Source: Caballeronia temeraria (GTDB taxonomy: Bacteria > Pseudomonadota > Gammaproteobacteria > Burkholderiales > Burkholderiaceae). From it: a DNA stretch of 64,000 nucleotides. The position numbers were made by a program, and so were the translations under genes. The stretch is from contig NZ_FCOI02000023.1 of assembly GCF_001544795.2 (NCBI RefSeq), forward strand, positions 46,790-110,789, read 5' to 3'. The notes beneath the pieces were generated by a model. The model ran no database searches. It saw only the letters and a program-made list of their open reading frames with translations, and was not told the DNA's origin. Each line of letters opens with the position of its first letter. Positions within the stretch are counted from its first letter, which is position 1. Positions 42,509 through 50,901 of this stretch are shown piece by piece.

Positions 42509-43444
42509 TCATTTCGCGAGCGCGCGCAATTCCGTCCGCGAGAGGAAAAAATCGCCGTTATCCGCGAGCTTTCCGATCATGAAGTCGATGAACGTTCGCA
42601 CACGCAGCGGCTGCTCCGTTCGATGCCGGTAGTAGATGTAGATCGATTCGCGCTGCGTCATATGACGCGTGAGCAAGGGCACGAGACGTCCCTCGCGGAT
42701 ATGCGTCACCGCCGAGAAGCTGCCGAGCTGACCGATCGCGAGACCGGCGAGCACGGCGTCGGCTTCCGCGTCGACATCGTTCGTGCAGAGCGTCGCCGCG
42801 ATCTCGCGATAGACGATCTCGTCGCCAATCATGAATTCCCACGGCGCCTGCTTGCCGGTATTCGCCCGACGATATCCAGTGCAGCGATGCAACGACAAAT
42901 CTTCAACGCTACGCGGGGCACCATATCGTTCGATATACGCAGGCGACGCGCACACGATGAGCTGAATCGGCACGAGACGACGCGCGATCGCGCCGCCGGC
43001 GGGCGGCGAGCCGCCGCGCAATCCGACGTCGGCGCGTTCCTCGACGAGATCGGTGAAATGGTCGTCGAAGCGCACGTCGACCTCGACATCGGGATAAAGC
43101 GCGGCAAACTCCAGCACCGATGGCCACAACGCGCGCCCGAGCGCTTTCGGCGCGCTGATGCGCAGCGGCCCGGCGATGTCTTCCTTCGCACTGCGCGCAT
43201 CCGCGATAGCCGATGCGAGCATTGCGAGCGCCGGCTCGACGGTCTGCAGCAAACGCTGGCCTTCTTCGGTCAGCGAAAGCTTGCGCGTCGTGCGATGAAA
43301 GAGGCGCACGCCGAGCGACTTTTCGAGCTGCATCACCGCGTGACTCGCAGCTTGCGGCGATATCCCCTGATCAATGGCCGCACGCCGCAAATTGCCGAGC
43401 GTGGCGGCGCGCACGAAGATCGAAATTGCGCGGACCTCGTTCAT
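42509..43444 (-). CDS. LysR-type transcriptional regulator
   Basis: 311 residues. Winged helix EVRAISIFVRAATLGNLRRAAIDQGISPQAASHAVMQLEKSLGVRLFHRTTRKLSLTEEG split over residues 4-65; effector domain has IAGPLRISAPKALGRALWPSVL and RADVGLRGGSPPAGG, as in CrgA-type members that control divergent oxidoreductases. It is divergent from an SDR gene across 119 bp holding a 9 bp inverted repeat, so it probably regulates that gene. Confidence 0.91.
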   Translation of the reverse strand: MNEVRAISIFVRAATLGNLRRAAIDQGISPQAASHAVMQLEKSLGVRLFHRTTRKLSLTEEGQRLLQTVEPALAMLASAIADARSAKEDIAGPLRISAPKALGRALWPSVLEFAALYPDVEVDVRFDDHFTDLVEERADVGLRGGSPPAGGAIARRLVPIQLIVCASPAYIERYGAPRSVEDLSLHRCTGYRRANTGKQAPWEFMIGDEIVYREIAATLCTNDVDAEADAVLAGLAIGQLGSFSAVTHIREGRLVPLLTRHMTQRESIYIYYRHRTEQPLRVRTFIDFMIGKLADNGDFFLSRTELRALAK

Positions 43445-43452
43445 GGAGCGCC

Positions 43453-43514
43453 CCGATTCGCAAATAAAAGTTGATTATCAGTCTAGCGTTCGGCGGCTAG
43501 TTCGTGCGAATCGG
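43453..43514. promoter_or_regulatory. long-spaced inverted repeat between lysR and SDR gene
   Basis: Perfect 9 bp arms CCGATTCGC (43453-43461) and GCGAATCGG (43506-43514), 44 bases apart, bracketing an AT-rich promoter-like centre. Such paired sites suit a regulator that bridges or loops DNA, but this is inference. Confidence 0.45.
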
Positions 43515-43563
43515 AAACCCTATGCTTCGTTTCACCTTCACTACCGGCACAACGGAGCACATC

Positions 43564-44421
43564 ATGAGCAACGCCACTCAACAGCAATACAAGCGCGTCT
43601 GGTTCATCACGGGCGCATCGCGCGGTCTGGGCGCACTCATCGCACGCGCGGCACTCGACGACGGCAACGCTGTTGTCGCCGCCGGCCGCAATGTCGCGGC
43701 GATCGTCGATCGTCTCGGCGAATCGCCTGCGCTCTTGCCGGTTGCGCTCGACGTCACGAACGAAGCGCAGGCCCAGGCTGCAGTCGACGCGGCTATCGCG
43801 AAGTTCGGGCGCATCGACGTGCTGATCAACAACGCGGGCTTCGGTCTGCTCGCGGCCGTCGAAGAATCGAGCGATGCCGACGTGCGCCGCATGTACGACA
43901 CCAACGTTTTCGGCCTGCTCAACGTGACGCGCGCCGTGCTGCCCGTGATGCGCGAGCAGAAGCGCGGCCATGTCGTGAACATGTCGTCGGTCGGCGGTTA
44001 TCGCTCGGCGGCCGGATTCGGCGTCTATTGCTCGACGAAGTTCGCCGTCGAAGGCATCACCGAGGCGCTGCATGCGGAGTTGAAACCCATCGGCATTCAT
44101 GCGACGGTCGTCGAGCCGGGCTACTTCCGCACGGACTTTCTCGATGCATCGTCGCTCGTGGTCGGCAAGGAGATCATCGACGATTACGATGCGACCTCGG
44201 GCGAAGTGCGGCGCTTCGCTGTCGGCATGAATCACAATCAGCCGGGCGATCCGCAGAAGCTCGCGACCGCGCTTCTCACGCTCGCCGATGCGCACACGCC
44301 GCCGCTGCGCCTCGCACTCGGCACCGACACGCTGAAGGTGATCGCGGAGAAAAACGCTTACGTGACGGCGGAAACCGAAACGTGGCGTGAGTTGTCCAGT
44401 TCGACGGACTTCGCGGTCTGA
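43564..44421 (+). CDS. short-chain dehydrogenase/reductase
   Basis: 285 residues from the ATG at 43564 with GGAG 8 bases upstream. Classical SDR: cofactor loop TGASRGLGALIARAAL (about 14-29), NNAGFGLLAAVEES (about 90-103), catalytic serine in VNMSSVGGYRS and the pair YCSTK (about 156-160). Lacking an acidic residue right after the second beta strand (VAAGRNVAAI), it could prefer NADPH. The substrate is unknown. Followed by a 10 bp GC stem-loop at 44436. Confidence 0.9.
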   Translation: MSNATQQQYKRVWFITGASRGLGALIARAALDDGNAVVAAGRNVAAIVDRLGESPALLPVALDVTNEAQAQAAVDAAIAKFGRIDVLINNAGFGLLAAVEESSDADVRRMYDTNVFGLLNVTRAVLPVMREQKRGHVVNMSSVGGYRSAAGFGVYCSTKFAVEGITEALHAELKPIGIHATVVEPGYFRTDFLDASSLVVGKEIIDDYDATSGEVRRFAVGMNHNQPGDPQKLATALLTLADAHTPPLRLALGTDTLKVIAEKNAYVTAETETWRELSSSTDFAV

Positions 44422-44435
44422 TCGCTCGATGCGAA

Positions 44436-44461
44436 GAGCGGCGTCGATAAAGACGCCGCTC
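44436..44461 (+). terminator. stem-loop after SDR gene (terminator-like)
   Basis: Perfect 10 bp stem GAGCGGCGTC / GACGCCGCTC with loop GATAAA, 15 bases after the SDR stop. There is no T tract behind it, so termination is likely but not certain. Confidence 0.55.
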
Positions 44462-44487
44462 GAATGCACATAATGCACGGACCATTT

Positions 44488-44901
44488 TCACCATGATCGC
44501 GCGGCAATGAATCCGGCGGAATAAGGATCGGGCGGTTTAATCGATATCGCGACTGCGTTGACCATCGCTATATCCGCACGCATGTTTCGATGACACAAGG
44601 CCACGCCTTCGGGCGCGCGATGCTGCATCGACTTCGGGAAGTTGCTGACGGTGCTGACGTATTCGGCGCGCATGCCGTTCGCGCCGTCCCGCCGATGCCT
44701 GGATATCGATGGAAGGCGGCAGAATCTCCTGAAAGCCTTCGGTGTTCCACGCCCTGACGGCTTGTCCGCGATATCCGCTGCGAACGCGACGGGATGCGAG
44801 TACTGGCTCAGAATCTCCCAGTCGTGCGGATTGAAGGTGCAGTTGCGGGGTTGGTTGGGCGCGCGCTGAAAGGTGAGCGGCGCGACGGTGGGGGTCGCCA
44901 T
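44488..44901 (-). pseudogene. remnant of a Rieske-type ring-hydroxylating oxygenase (VanA/phthalate dioxygenase-like)
   Basis: An open frame of 137 codons from an ATG at 44901 with GGAGG 8 bases upstream. Its N-terminus (LTFQRAPNQPRNCTFNPHDWEI, then LSQYSHPVAFAADIADKP) is that of a Rieske aromatic oxygenase alpha subunit. After DKP the frame shifts; in another frame stands WNTEGFQEILPPSIDIQASA, an internal family segment. Then the first frame resumes with MRAEYVSTVSNFPKSMQHRA, a later segment. The Rieske CxH/CxxH cluster and the iron ligands are gone. So at least two internal deletions with a frame change have gutted a gene normally about 350 residues or longer. It is not a working enzyme, though its start signals are intact. 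Confidence 0.75.
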
Positions 44902-45179
44902 GTTGGTTGCCTCCAATCTGCCGGATGTCGAAAGCGGTCTTGCCCGATGCGACCGCCTGAACAACGATATCGATGTGTGGCGTGCTGCCCAATCCCTTGG
45001 GGGACATTGAGTCTATGTATCGAACGCAATGGGGCGCGACGACGCAGTCACGTCGACTGTGCGGGCGTCTCGACGTTTCGAATCCTGCAACACATCGTTC
45101 AATGGCTAGCGGGTCGGATTCATGCTAAGGCATACTCCGCAAAGTCCTCTGGCCGCGAGATTCGACGATCAATCAATGT
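44902..45179. other. 278 bp intergenic region between Rieske remnant and TPR/glycosyltransferase gene
   Basis: No gene seen. It must carry the old promoter of the remnant and the promoter of the TPR gene, which are divergent. It is less GC-rich than the flanking genes near its right end. No clear palindrome or tRNA was found. Confidence 0.4.
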
Positions 45180-46742
45180 ATGAGTGTTTTGCATCTTTTT
45201 AACGAAAATAGCCGTATTCACTACAGCCGCTCCCTTGATGCTTGCCGAACGGAATCCTGGACTTCGGCCATGACGCACGTGGACGCGTGCCTCTCGCAAT
45301 GCATCGGCATCGAAGAACGCAGTCAAGCCTTGCTACTCAAGGGGAACATCGCGCAGTTGATGAAGCGGCATCCGGACGCGGCCGCGTGCTTCGAACAGGT
45401 TGCACAAGCGTTCCCGAGTGCCTGGCTTTACAACGTCTTGTCCGGCACCCTCATATCTTGTGGTGAATTCGAGCGCGCCGCAGCGGCGGCACGAGCAGGA
45501 CTTGCCTTGCCGGCCGAACAGGATTCGTCGGATACAACAAAAGGATTACTAACCAATTTGAGCGATGCGCTGTATCGAGGAAAGGCCTATCCAGAAGCAA
45601 AGGAAGCATTTCGGCAATTGCTGAGGTTGACGCCTGACAACTTCGCCGCGCGCAATAACCTTGGATTCATTCTTCAACAACTCGATCAGGTGGACGCCGC
45701 GATCGAACAGATGCAGCATGCGGTTCGGCTCCGGCCCAGTAGTTCCCAATGCCGCAATACCCTGGCCTGTGCCTTGTTGTTAGCGGGCCGATACGAAGAA
45801 GCGTGGCCTCATTTCGAGCATCGTTGGGCGGGCTTGAAGTCCCCGTCAGGGGAGTCCGCTACGATGCCCACATTACCCATCCAACAATGGGACGGCGCGT
45901 TCGACAATAGCAGCGGTCAGCACTTGCTCGTGCTTGCCGAGCAGGGTTTTGGCGACTCCTTGCAATTCTGTCGTTACCTTCCGATGGTGCTCGAACGCTT
46001 CGCCAAGGTCGGCTTCGTATGTCCTAAACCGTTGCGCCGGTTGCTCGCCCACTCATTGGGTACGCGGTGGCCAAACCTGGTTCTTCTCGACGACGTTCCG
46101 AGCGATTTCTGGCAGTGGGATCGCTATATCTTCACGATGTCGATGCCGATGGCTTTCCGGACGACTCTCGACACCATACCCGCCGCAATTCCCTATTTGG
46201 AAGCTGAGCGCCGCGCCGCACAGCAATTCACGTCTCGCCTGGAGAAGCTCGAGCGTCCTTCGTTGCCTCGTATCGGACTCGTATGGGCGGGCGGCCACTC
46301 GTTCATGGACATCGATCAATTGAGAAGCATCTCCGCAGACCAAGTGGACCCGCTCATCTGCTGGCCTCGTGCTCGCTGGGTGAGCCTGCAGAAGCCTGAA
46401 ATCGAAGAGAAGCGTCTCAAGCCTGAGCAACGCGAACTGGTTGTCGACTGGATGGACGAGATGAAGGACTTTGCCGACACGGCCGCGCTCATTTCATGTC
46501 TGGATCTGGTCATTTCGGTCGATACCTCCGTCGCACATCTGGCGGCCGCGATGGGCAAGCCAGTGTGGCTCCTGAATCGCTTTGCCGGTTGCTGGCGATG
46601 GCTGCGTAATCGCGAAGATAGTCCGTGGTATCCGAGTGTGCGCATTTTCACGCAGAAGGAACGCGGAAACTGGGACGAAGTCTTGGAGCGCGTTGTGAAT
46701 GCGTTGGAGCACCACGATTTTCGGAGAGACGCCAACGTTTGA
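45180..46742 (+). CDS. TPR protein with C-terminal glycosyltransferase (GT9-like) domain
   Basis: 520 residues. Residues about 30-225 are TPR repeats (ALLLKGNIAQLMKRHPDAAACFEQV; ARNNLGFILQQLDQVDAAIEQMQHAVRLRP). The rest is a GT-B-like domain with HLLVLAEQGFGDSLQFCRYLP, LPRIGLVWAGG and the donor-site segment DLVISVDTSVAHLAAAMGKPVWLLN, like heptosyltransferase/GT9 and TPR-GT fusions. It probably modifies a surface glycan or protein. Its base composition is visibly less GC-rich than its neighbours, a sign of transfer. It converges on ilvD with a shared terminator between them. A link with the capsule locus beyond ilvD is possible but unproven. Confidence 0.85.
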   Translation: MSVLHLFNENSRIHYSRSLDACRTESWTSAMTHVDACLSQCIGIEERSQALLLKGNIAQLMKRHPDAAACFEQVAQAFPSAWLYNVLSGTLISCGEFERAAAAARAGLALPAEQDSSDTTKGLLTNLSDALYRGKAYPEAKEAFRQLLRLTPDNFAARNNLGFILQQLDQVDAAIEQMQHAVRLRPSSSQCRNTLACALLLAGRYEEAWPHFEHRWAGLKSPSGESATMPTLPIQQWDGAFDNSSGQHLLVLAEQGFGDSLQFCRYLPMVLERFAKVGFVCPKPLRRLLAHSLGTRWPNLVLLDDVPSDFWQWDRYIFTMSMPMAFRTTLDTIPAAIPYLEAERRAAQQFTSRLEKLERPSLPRIGLVWAGGHSFMDIDQLRSISADQVDPLICWPRARWVSLQKPEIEEKRLKPEQRELVVDWMDEMKDFADTAALISCLDLVISVDTSVAHLAAAMGKPVWLLNRFAGCWRWLRNREDSPWYPSVRIFTQKERGNWDEVLERVVNALEHHDFRRDANV

Positions 46743-46768
46743 GAAAGCGTTTTCTTGAAAACACAAAA

Positions 46769-46790
46769 AAGCCGCTCCGAAGAGCGGCTT
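46769..46790. terminator. bidirectional terminator between TPR-GT gene and ilvD
   Basis: 9 bp stem AAGCCGCTC/GAGCGGCTT with loop CGAA. Read on the minus strand it is followed by a run of T (from the A run at 46765-46770), so it is strongest for ilvD; the plus-strand T tract is short. Confidence 0.8.
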
Positions 46791-46809
46791 TCTCAAAGCA
46801 ACCACAACC

Positions 46810-48669
46810 TTAATCGTCGAGCAACGACAGATCCCGCACCGCGCCCTTGTCGGCCGACATCACCAGCTTCGCATACGCCTTCAACGCCGCCGACACCTTG
46901 CGCGGACGCTGCTTCGCGGGCTTCCAGCCCTTCTCGTTCTGCTCTTCGCGACGACACGCGAGTTCTTCGTCGGAAAGCAGCACGTCGATGGTGCGATTCG
47001 GAATGTCGATGCGGATCTTGTCGCCGTCGCGCACGAGACCGATCGCGCCGCCCGCCGCCGCTTCGGGCGAGCAGTGACCGATGGACAGCCCCGATGTGCC
47101 GCCCGAGAAACGTCCGTCCGTCAGAAGCGCGCATGCCTTACCGAGACCCTTCGACTTGATATAGCTCGTCGGGTACAGCATTTCCTGCATGCCGGGTCCG
47201 CCCTTCGGACCTTCGTATCGGACGATGACGACATCGCCCGCCTTCACCTTGTCGTTGAGGATGTTCTCGACGGCTTCGTCCTGCGACTCGGTGACATGCG
47301 CCGTACCTTCGAACACGAGGATGCTTTCATCGACGCCCGCGGTCTTCACGACGCAGCCATCGAGCGCGATGTTGCCCGTCAGCACCGCGAGTCCGCCTTC
47401 CTTCGAGAACGCGTGCTCGTACGAACGGATGCAGCCTTCGGCGCGGTCCGTGTCGAGGCTCGGCCAGCGCGTGTTCTGGCTGAACGCGACTTGCGTCGGC
47501 ACGCCGGCGGGGCCTGCCATGTAGAAGGTCTTGACGGCTTCGTCGTCGGTGAGCTTGACGTCCCACTGCGCGAGCGCGTCTTTCAGCGTCGGCGCATGCA
47601 CGGTCGGCACGTCGGTGTGCAGCTTGCCCGCGCGATCCAGCTCGCCCAGGATCGCCATGATGCCGCCCGCGCGATGCACGTCTTCGATGTGGTACTTGTT
47701 CGTGTTCGGCGCGACCTTGCAAAGCTGCGGCACGGTGCGCGAAAGACGGTCGATGTCCTTCATCGTGAAGTCGATTTCGGCTTCGCGTGCGATCGCCAGC
47801 AAGTGAAGGATCGTGTTGGTCGAGCCGCCCATCGCGATATCGAGCGTCATCGCGTTTTCGAACGCCTTGAAGCCGACCGAGCGCGGCAGCACGCGCGCTT
47901 CTTCCTGCTCGTAGTAACGGCGCGCCAGTTCGACGATACTGCGTCCCGCGCGCTTGAACAGTTGCTCGCGGTCGGCGTGCGTCGCGACGACGGTGCCGTT
48001 TCCGGGCAGCGAGAGGCCGAGCGCTTCGGTGAGGCAGTTCATCGAGTTGGCCGTGAACATGCCCGAGCACGAGCCGCACGTCGGGCATGCGGAGCGTTCG
48101 ACTTCGGCGACGTCGGCGTCGGAATACGACGGGTCGGCGGCGATCACCATGGCATCGACGAGATCGAGCTTCTTCAGCTCGATGGCCTTCGTCTTCGGAT
48201 TCGCGAGGCGCGTTTTGCCCGCTTCCATCGGGCCGCCGGACACGAAGATCACGGGGATGTTCAGGCGCATCGCGGCCATCAACATGCCCGGGGTGATCTT
48301 GTCGCAGTTCGAGATGCAGACCATGGCGTCGGCGCAATGCGCGTTGACCATGTATTCGACCGAATCCGCGATGATGTCGCGGCTCGGCAGCGAGTAGAGC
48401 ATGCCGTCGTGACCCATCGCGATGCCGTCATCGACCGCGATGGTGTTGAACTCCTTCGCGACGCCGCCCGCGGCCTCGATCTCGCGCGCGACGAGCTGGC
48501 CCAGATCCTTCAGGTGCACGTGCCCCGGCACGAACTGGGTGAACGAGTTGACGACGGCGATGATCGGCTTCGAGAAATCTTCGTCTTTCATGCCGGTGGC
48601 GCGCCAGAGCGAGCGCGCGCCCGCCATGTTGCGTCCGGCGGTGGAGGTTTTGGAACGGTATGTGGGCAT
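46810..48669 (-). CDS. ilvD: dihydroxy-acid dehydratase
   Basis: 619 residues from the ATG at 48669 (E. coli IlvD: 616). It dehydrates dihydroxy acids in isoleucine and valine synthesis. Iron-sulfur and active-site segments are clear: GHVHLKDLGQLVAREIEAAGG, CISNCDKITPGMLMAAMRLN, PTCGSCSGMFTANSMNCLTE, and the C-terminal TDGRFSGGTSGLSIGHCSPE. The start MPTYRSKTSTAGRNMAGAR matches the family; the frame upstream is intergenic. A housekeeping gene that probably marks the edge of the capsule region. No attenuator leader peptide is visible upstream. Confidence 0.97.
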   Translation of the reverse strand: MPTYRSKTSTAGRNMAGARSLWRATGMKDEDFSKPIIAVVNSFTQFVPGHVHLKDLGQLVAREIEAAGGVAKEFNTIAVDDGIAMGHDGMLYSLPSRDIIADSVEYMVNAHCADAMVCISNCDKITPGMLMAAMRLNIPVIFVSGGPMEAGKTRLANPKTKAIELKKLDLVDAMVIAADPSYSDADVAEVERSACPTCGSCSGMFTANSMNCLTEALGLSLPGNGTVVATHADREQLFKRAGRSIVELARRYYEQEEARVLPRSVGFKAFENAMTLDIAMGGSTNTILHLLAIAREAEIDFTMKDIDRLSRTVPQLCKVAPNTNKYHIEDVHRAGGIMAILGELDRAGKLHTDVPTVHAPTLKDALAQWDVKLTDDEAVKTFYMAGPAGVPTQVAFSQNTRWPSLDTDRAEGCIRSYEHAFSKEGGLAVLTGNIALDGCVVKTAGVDESILVFEGTAHVTESQDEAVENILNDKVKAGDVVIVRYEGPKGGPGMQEMLYPTSYIKSKGLGKACALLTDGRFSGGTSGLSIGHCSPEAAAGGAIGLVRDGDKIRIDIPNRTIDVLLSDEELACRREEQNEKGWKPAKQRPRKVSAALKAYAKLVMSADKGAVRDLSLLDD

Positions 48670-48834
48670 CGTGGTTGCTGTTGGAATGTCGCGGGATGAA
48701 AGCGGGCCACGAGGGTGAGGGCCCTTGCGCGCCGGGATCGGGGACCTTTTGGGTCGCGCGGGCGCGAAGGGTTGAATTATCACATAAAGGGTGGCGCGAA
48801 TCGCTCGCGCACGGGCGACGCGCCGACTCGCGGA

Positions 48835-50871
48835 TCAGGGCTTCAAGGGTCGCGTCGGCCCGATGAGCGACCGCCAGCGCGCCGCCAGCCGAAGAACGCC
48901 ATCTAGCAGGACATTGCGTGCAGGTGAATCGCGCGCGGCTGAACGACGTGCATCGAGTTCGCACAATATGCGCTCCGGCGTTGTAAACCGGCCCGTCATC
49001 TCGCTCACGTACGTCGGATAGAGAATAAGCGTTGCCGCCACCAGCATGTCGAGTGAGATCGCGCGTTCACGCCGCACGGCGCGATGCCTGTCCACCGTGA
49101 GCCCCCAGCCTGCATAGAAGGGGAGCCCGTGCGTTGTCACCGGTTTTCCGTGAAGAAGCGCTTCGAAGCCGGCAAGCGAGGTCATGACGTGCACCGCGTC
49201 CACCTCGCGGATCACGTCGATGATCGAATGATCTTGCAGCACTTCATCGCAAAGACTTGCGCTCTGGTCGCCGGGCACCGCGCCGGGACGCAAGCCCGCG
49301 ACCACATCCGGATGCGGTTTGTAGACGATGTAGGCATCCGGTTCCTCGCGCCGCACTGCTTCCAGAAAAGCGAGGTTGGTCCTGATGTCGACGCCGCCAT
49401 AGGTCAGCGATGCATCGCCTTCGACTTGCCCGGCAACCAGCACAACCCGGCTCGCCGACGCCGGACGCCGCCAGCGCGCGCCGCCCAGATTGTATTTGGT
49501 GAGTCGCCGGGCAACGATGCTTTCCCGCAGACGAGCCGCCCGTTCGAGCACGGCCGGATCGAACTCAGCATCGGACAGAAGCGTCTCGATGCGCGACGTC
49601 GACCGCGCGTCATAGTAAATGCCGCGATCGTCGAGCACCCACGACGAAGGTTTGACAAGGGCCGCGCCCAGTCCGACCGAACGCACAAAACCGTCTTCCA
49701 CGCGGATGAGCATGCGTCCGTCACCGGGCGCGCCGGTATCGACTTTGCCGCTGCCCCAGACCGCCAGTGCCTGCGCCCGCGGCGGTATCTTCCGGGCATG
49801 GCGCACGAAGCTGACTTCGCTGCCTCCGAAGAAGGCTCTGGCAATCGGCTTCTTCCATCGTGAAAATCCGAGCGCGTGAATGGTTTCAGGGAACCGCGCG
49901 CGCATGCGTCGCTGCAAGGCAATGTGTTCGACCACCGTCTCGACTTCGCAGCACACGCGCTGCTCGGGATCTACATAGCGCGGATAGGCGATGAGCGCGG
50001 CATACGTCAGATCTTCCAGCGGCACCGCCCGGCGACGCTCCGGCGACGCCAGTGCATCGACGCTCAGGCCCCAGCCTGCGTAAAACGGCATGCCGAAGGT
50101 GCGGACCGCACGCCCCCAGAGAAGCGCCTCGAAGCCGATCTGCGAGCTGACCGTGTACACCGCCCGCGCGTGCTCGAGAAGGTCGGGCGCGTGAACATGC
50201 TGTCCGATGACTTCAACCCTCGAGGCCATTCCTGGCGTCATGACGTCGAAGTGCCCGGACTTGCGCCCGGCGAACACATCCGGGTGCACTTTAAGAACGA
50301 CCTTGCTGTGCGGATGCTCGTCGAGCGCCGCCTCGAGCATCGCCCTGAATGTGCCGGATGTCGCGAGCGCACCGTCGATCGATGCATCGCCGTTCGTCTG
50401 ATCCGCAACGAGCACATGGTCACGGTGTCGAATGACGCCATCTCGAGCATGGTTGTACTTTGACAGCCGATGCGCTCGCCACGCGCCGATCAACGTCCGC
50501 GTGCGATCGAGCGACTCTTGAGGACAGCCTGTCGCGATCAGCAGTTCCAGGCGTGAGCCCTGCCGCGCGTCGTAATAGATGCCGATGTCGTCGACGGCGA
50601 GCGACAGCCCCTGCGGGTCCGTACCGTCTCCCGCCGATCTGAGAAAGCCATCTTCGAGGAGCCAGCAAGGCAAGCCGCTCTGCCCTGCCAGTTCGCGTGC
50701 GAGTGCTCCGCTGCGCTTGTTGCCCCAACCAGCGATCGCCGAATATTTCTCCCCAAGGTCGCGCCGTGACCTGCGGACGACGTCGACCGAGGCGCCAAGG
50801 TGCGTTTCGATGAAGTTGCGGCCGGCAATGCCCGCCGACGTCACGGCAATATTCAAGCGATGATCGTTCAT
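48835..50871 (-). CDS. kpsC: capsule linker beta-Kdo transferase KpsC
   Basis: 678 residues made of two homologous halves, as in KpsC. The repeated strings are LLEDGFLRSAGDGTDPQGLS...DIGIYYDARQGSRLE (first half) and RVEDGFVRSVGLG...DRGIYYDARSTSRIE (second half), with KVHPDVFAGRKSGH and KPHPDVVAGLRPGAV as the paired donor-site segments. In E. coli and Neisseria KpsC adds alternating beta-Kdo residues to a lyso-phosphatidylglycerol primer already carrying the first Kdo from KpsS. It is the last gene of the minus-strand capsule run, 30 bases after the polymerase. Confidence 0.93.
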   Translation of the reverse strand: MNDHRLNIAVTSAGIAGRNFIETHLGASVDVVRRSRRDLGEKYSAIAGWGNKRSGALARELAGQSGLPCWLLEDGFLRSAGDGTDPQGLSLAVDDIGIYYDARQGSRLELLIATGCPQESLDRTRTLIGAWRAHRLSKYNHARDGVIRHRDHVLVADQTNGDASIDGALATSGTFRAMLEAALDEHPHSKVVLKVHPDVFAGRKSGHFDVMTPGMASRVEVIGQHVHAPDLLEHARAVYTVSSQIGFEALLWGRAVRTFGMPFYAGWGLSVDALASPERRRAVPLEDLTYAALIAYPRYVDPEQRVCCEVETVVEHIALQRRMRARFPETIHALGFSRWKKPIARAFFGGSEVSFVRHARKIPPRAQALAVWGSGKVDTGAPGDGRMLIRVEDGFVRSVGLGAALVKPSSWVLDDRGIYYDARSTSRIETLLSDAEFDPAVLERAARLRESIVARRLTKYNLGGARWRRPASASRVVLVAGQVEGDASLTYGGVDIRTNLAFLEAVRREEPDAYIVYKPHPDVVAGLRPGAVPGDQSASLCDEVLQDHSIIDVIREVDAVHVMTSLAGFEALLHGKPVTTHGLPFYAGWGLTVDRHRAVRRERAISLDMLVAATLILYPTYVSEMTGRFTTPERILCELDARRSAARDSPARNVLLDGVLRLAARWRSLIGPTRPLKP

Positions 50872-50901
50872 CTTTACGGTGCGTAGAACTTTATGCGTCG
50901 A

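Noticed and set aside
47074..48699. 541-codon plus-strand open frame opposite ilvD
   Set aside because: Antisense shadow of a housekeeping gene.
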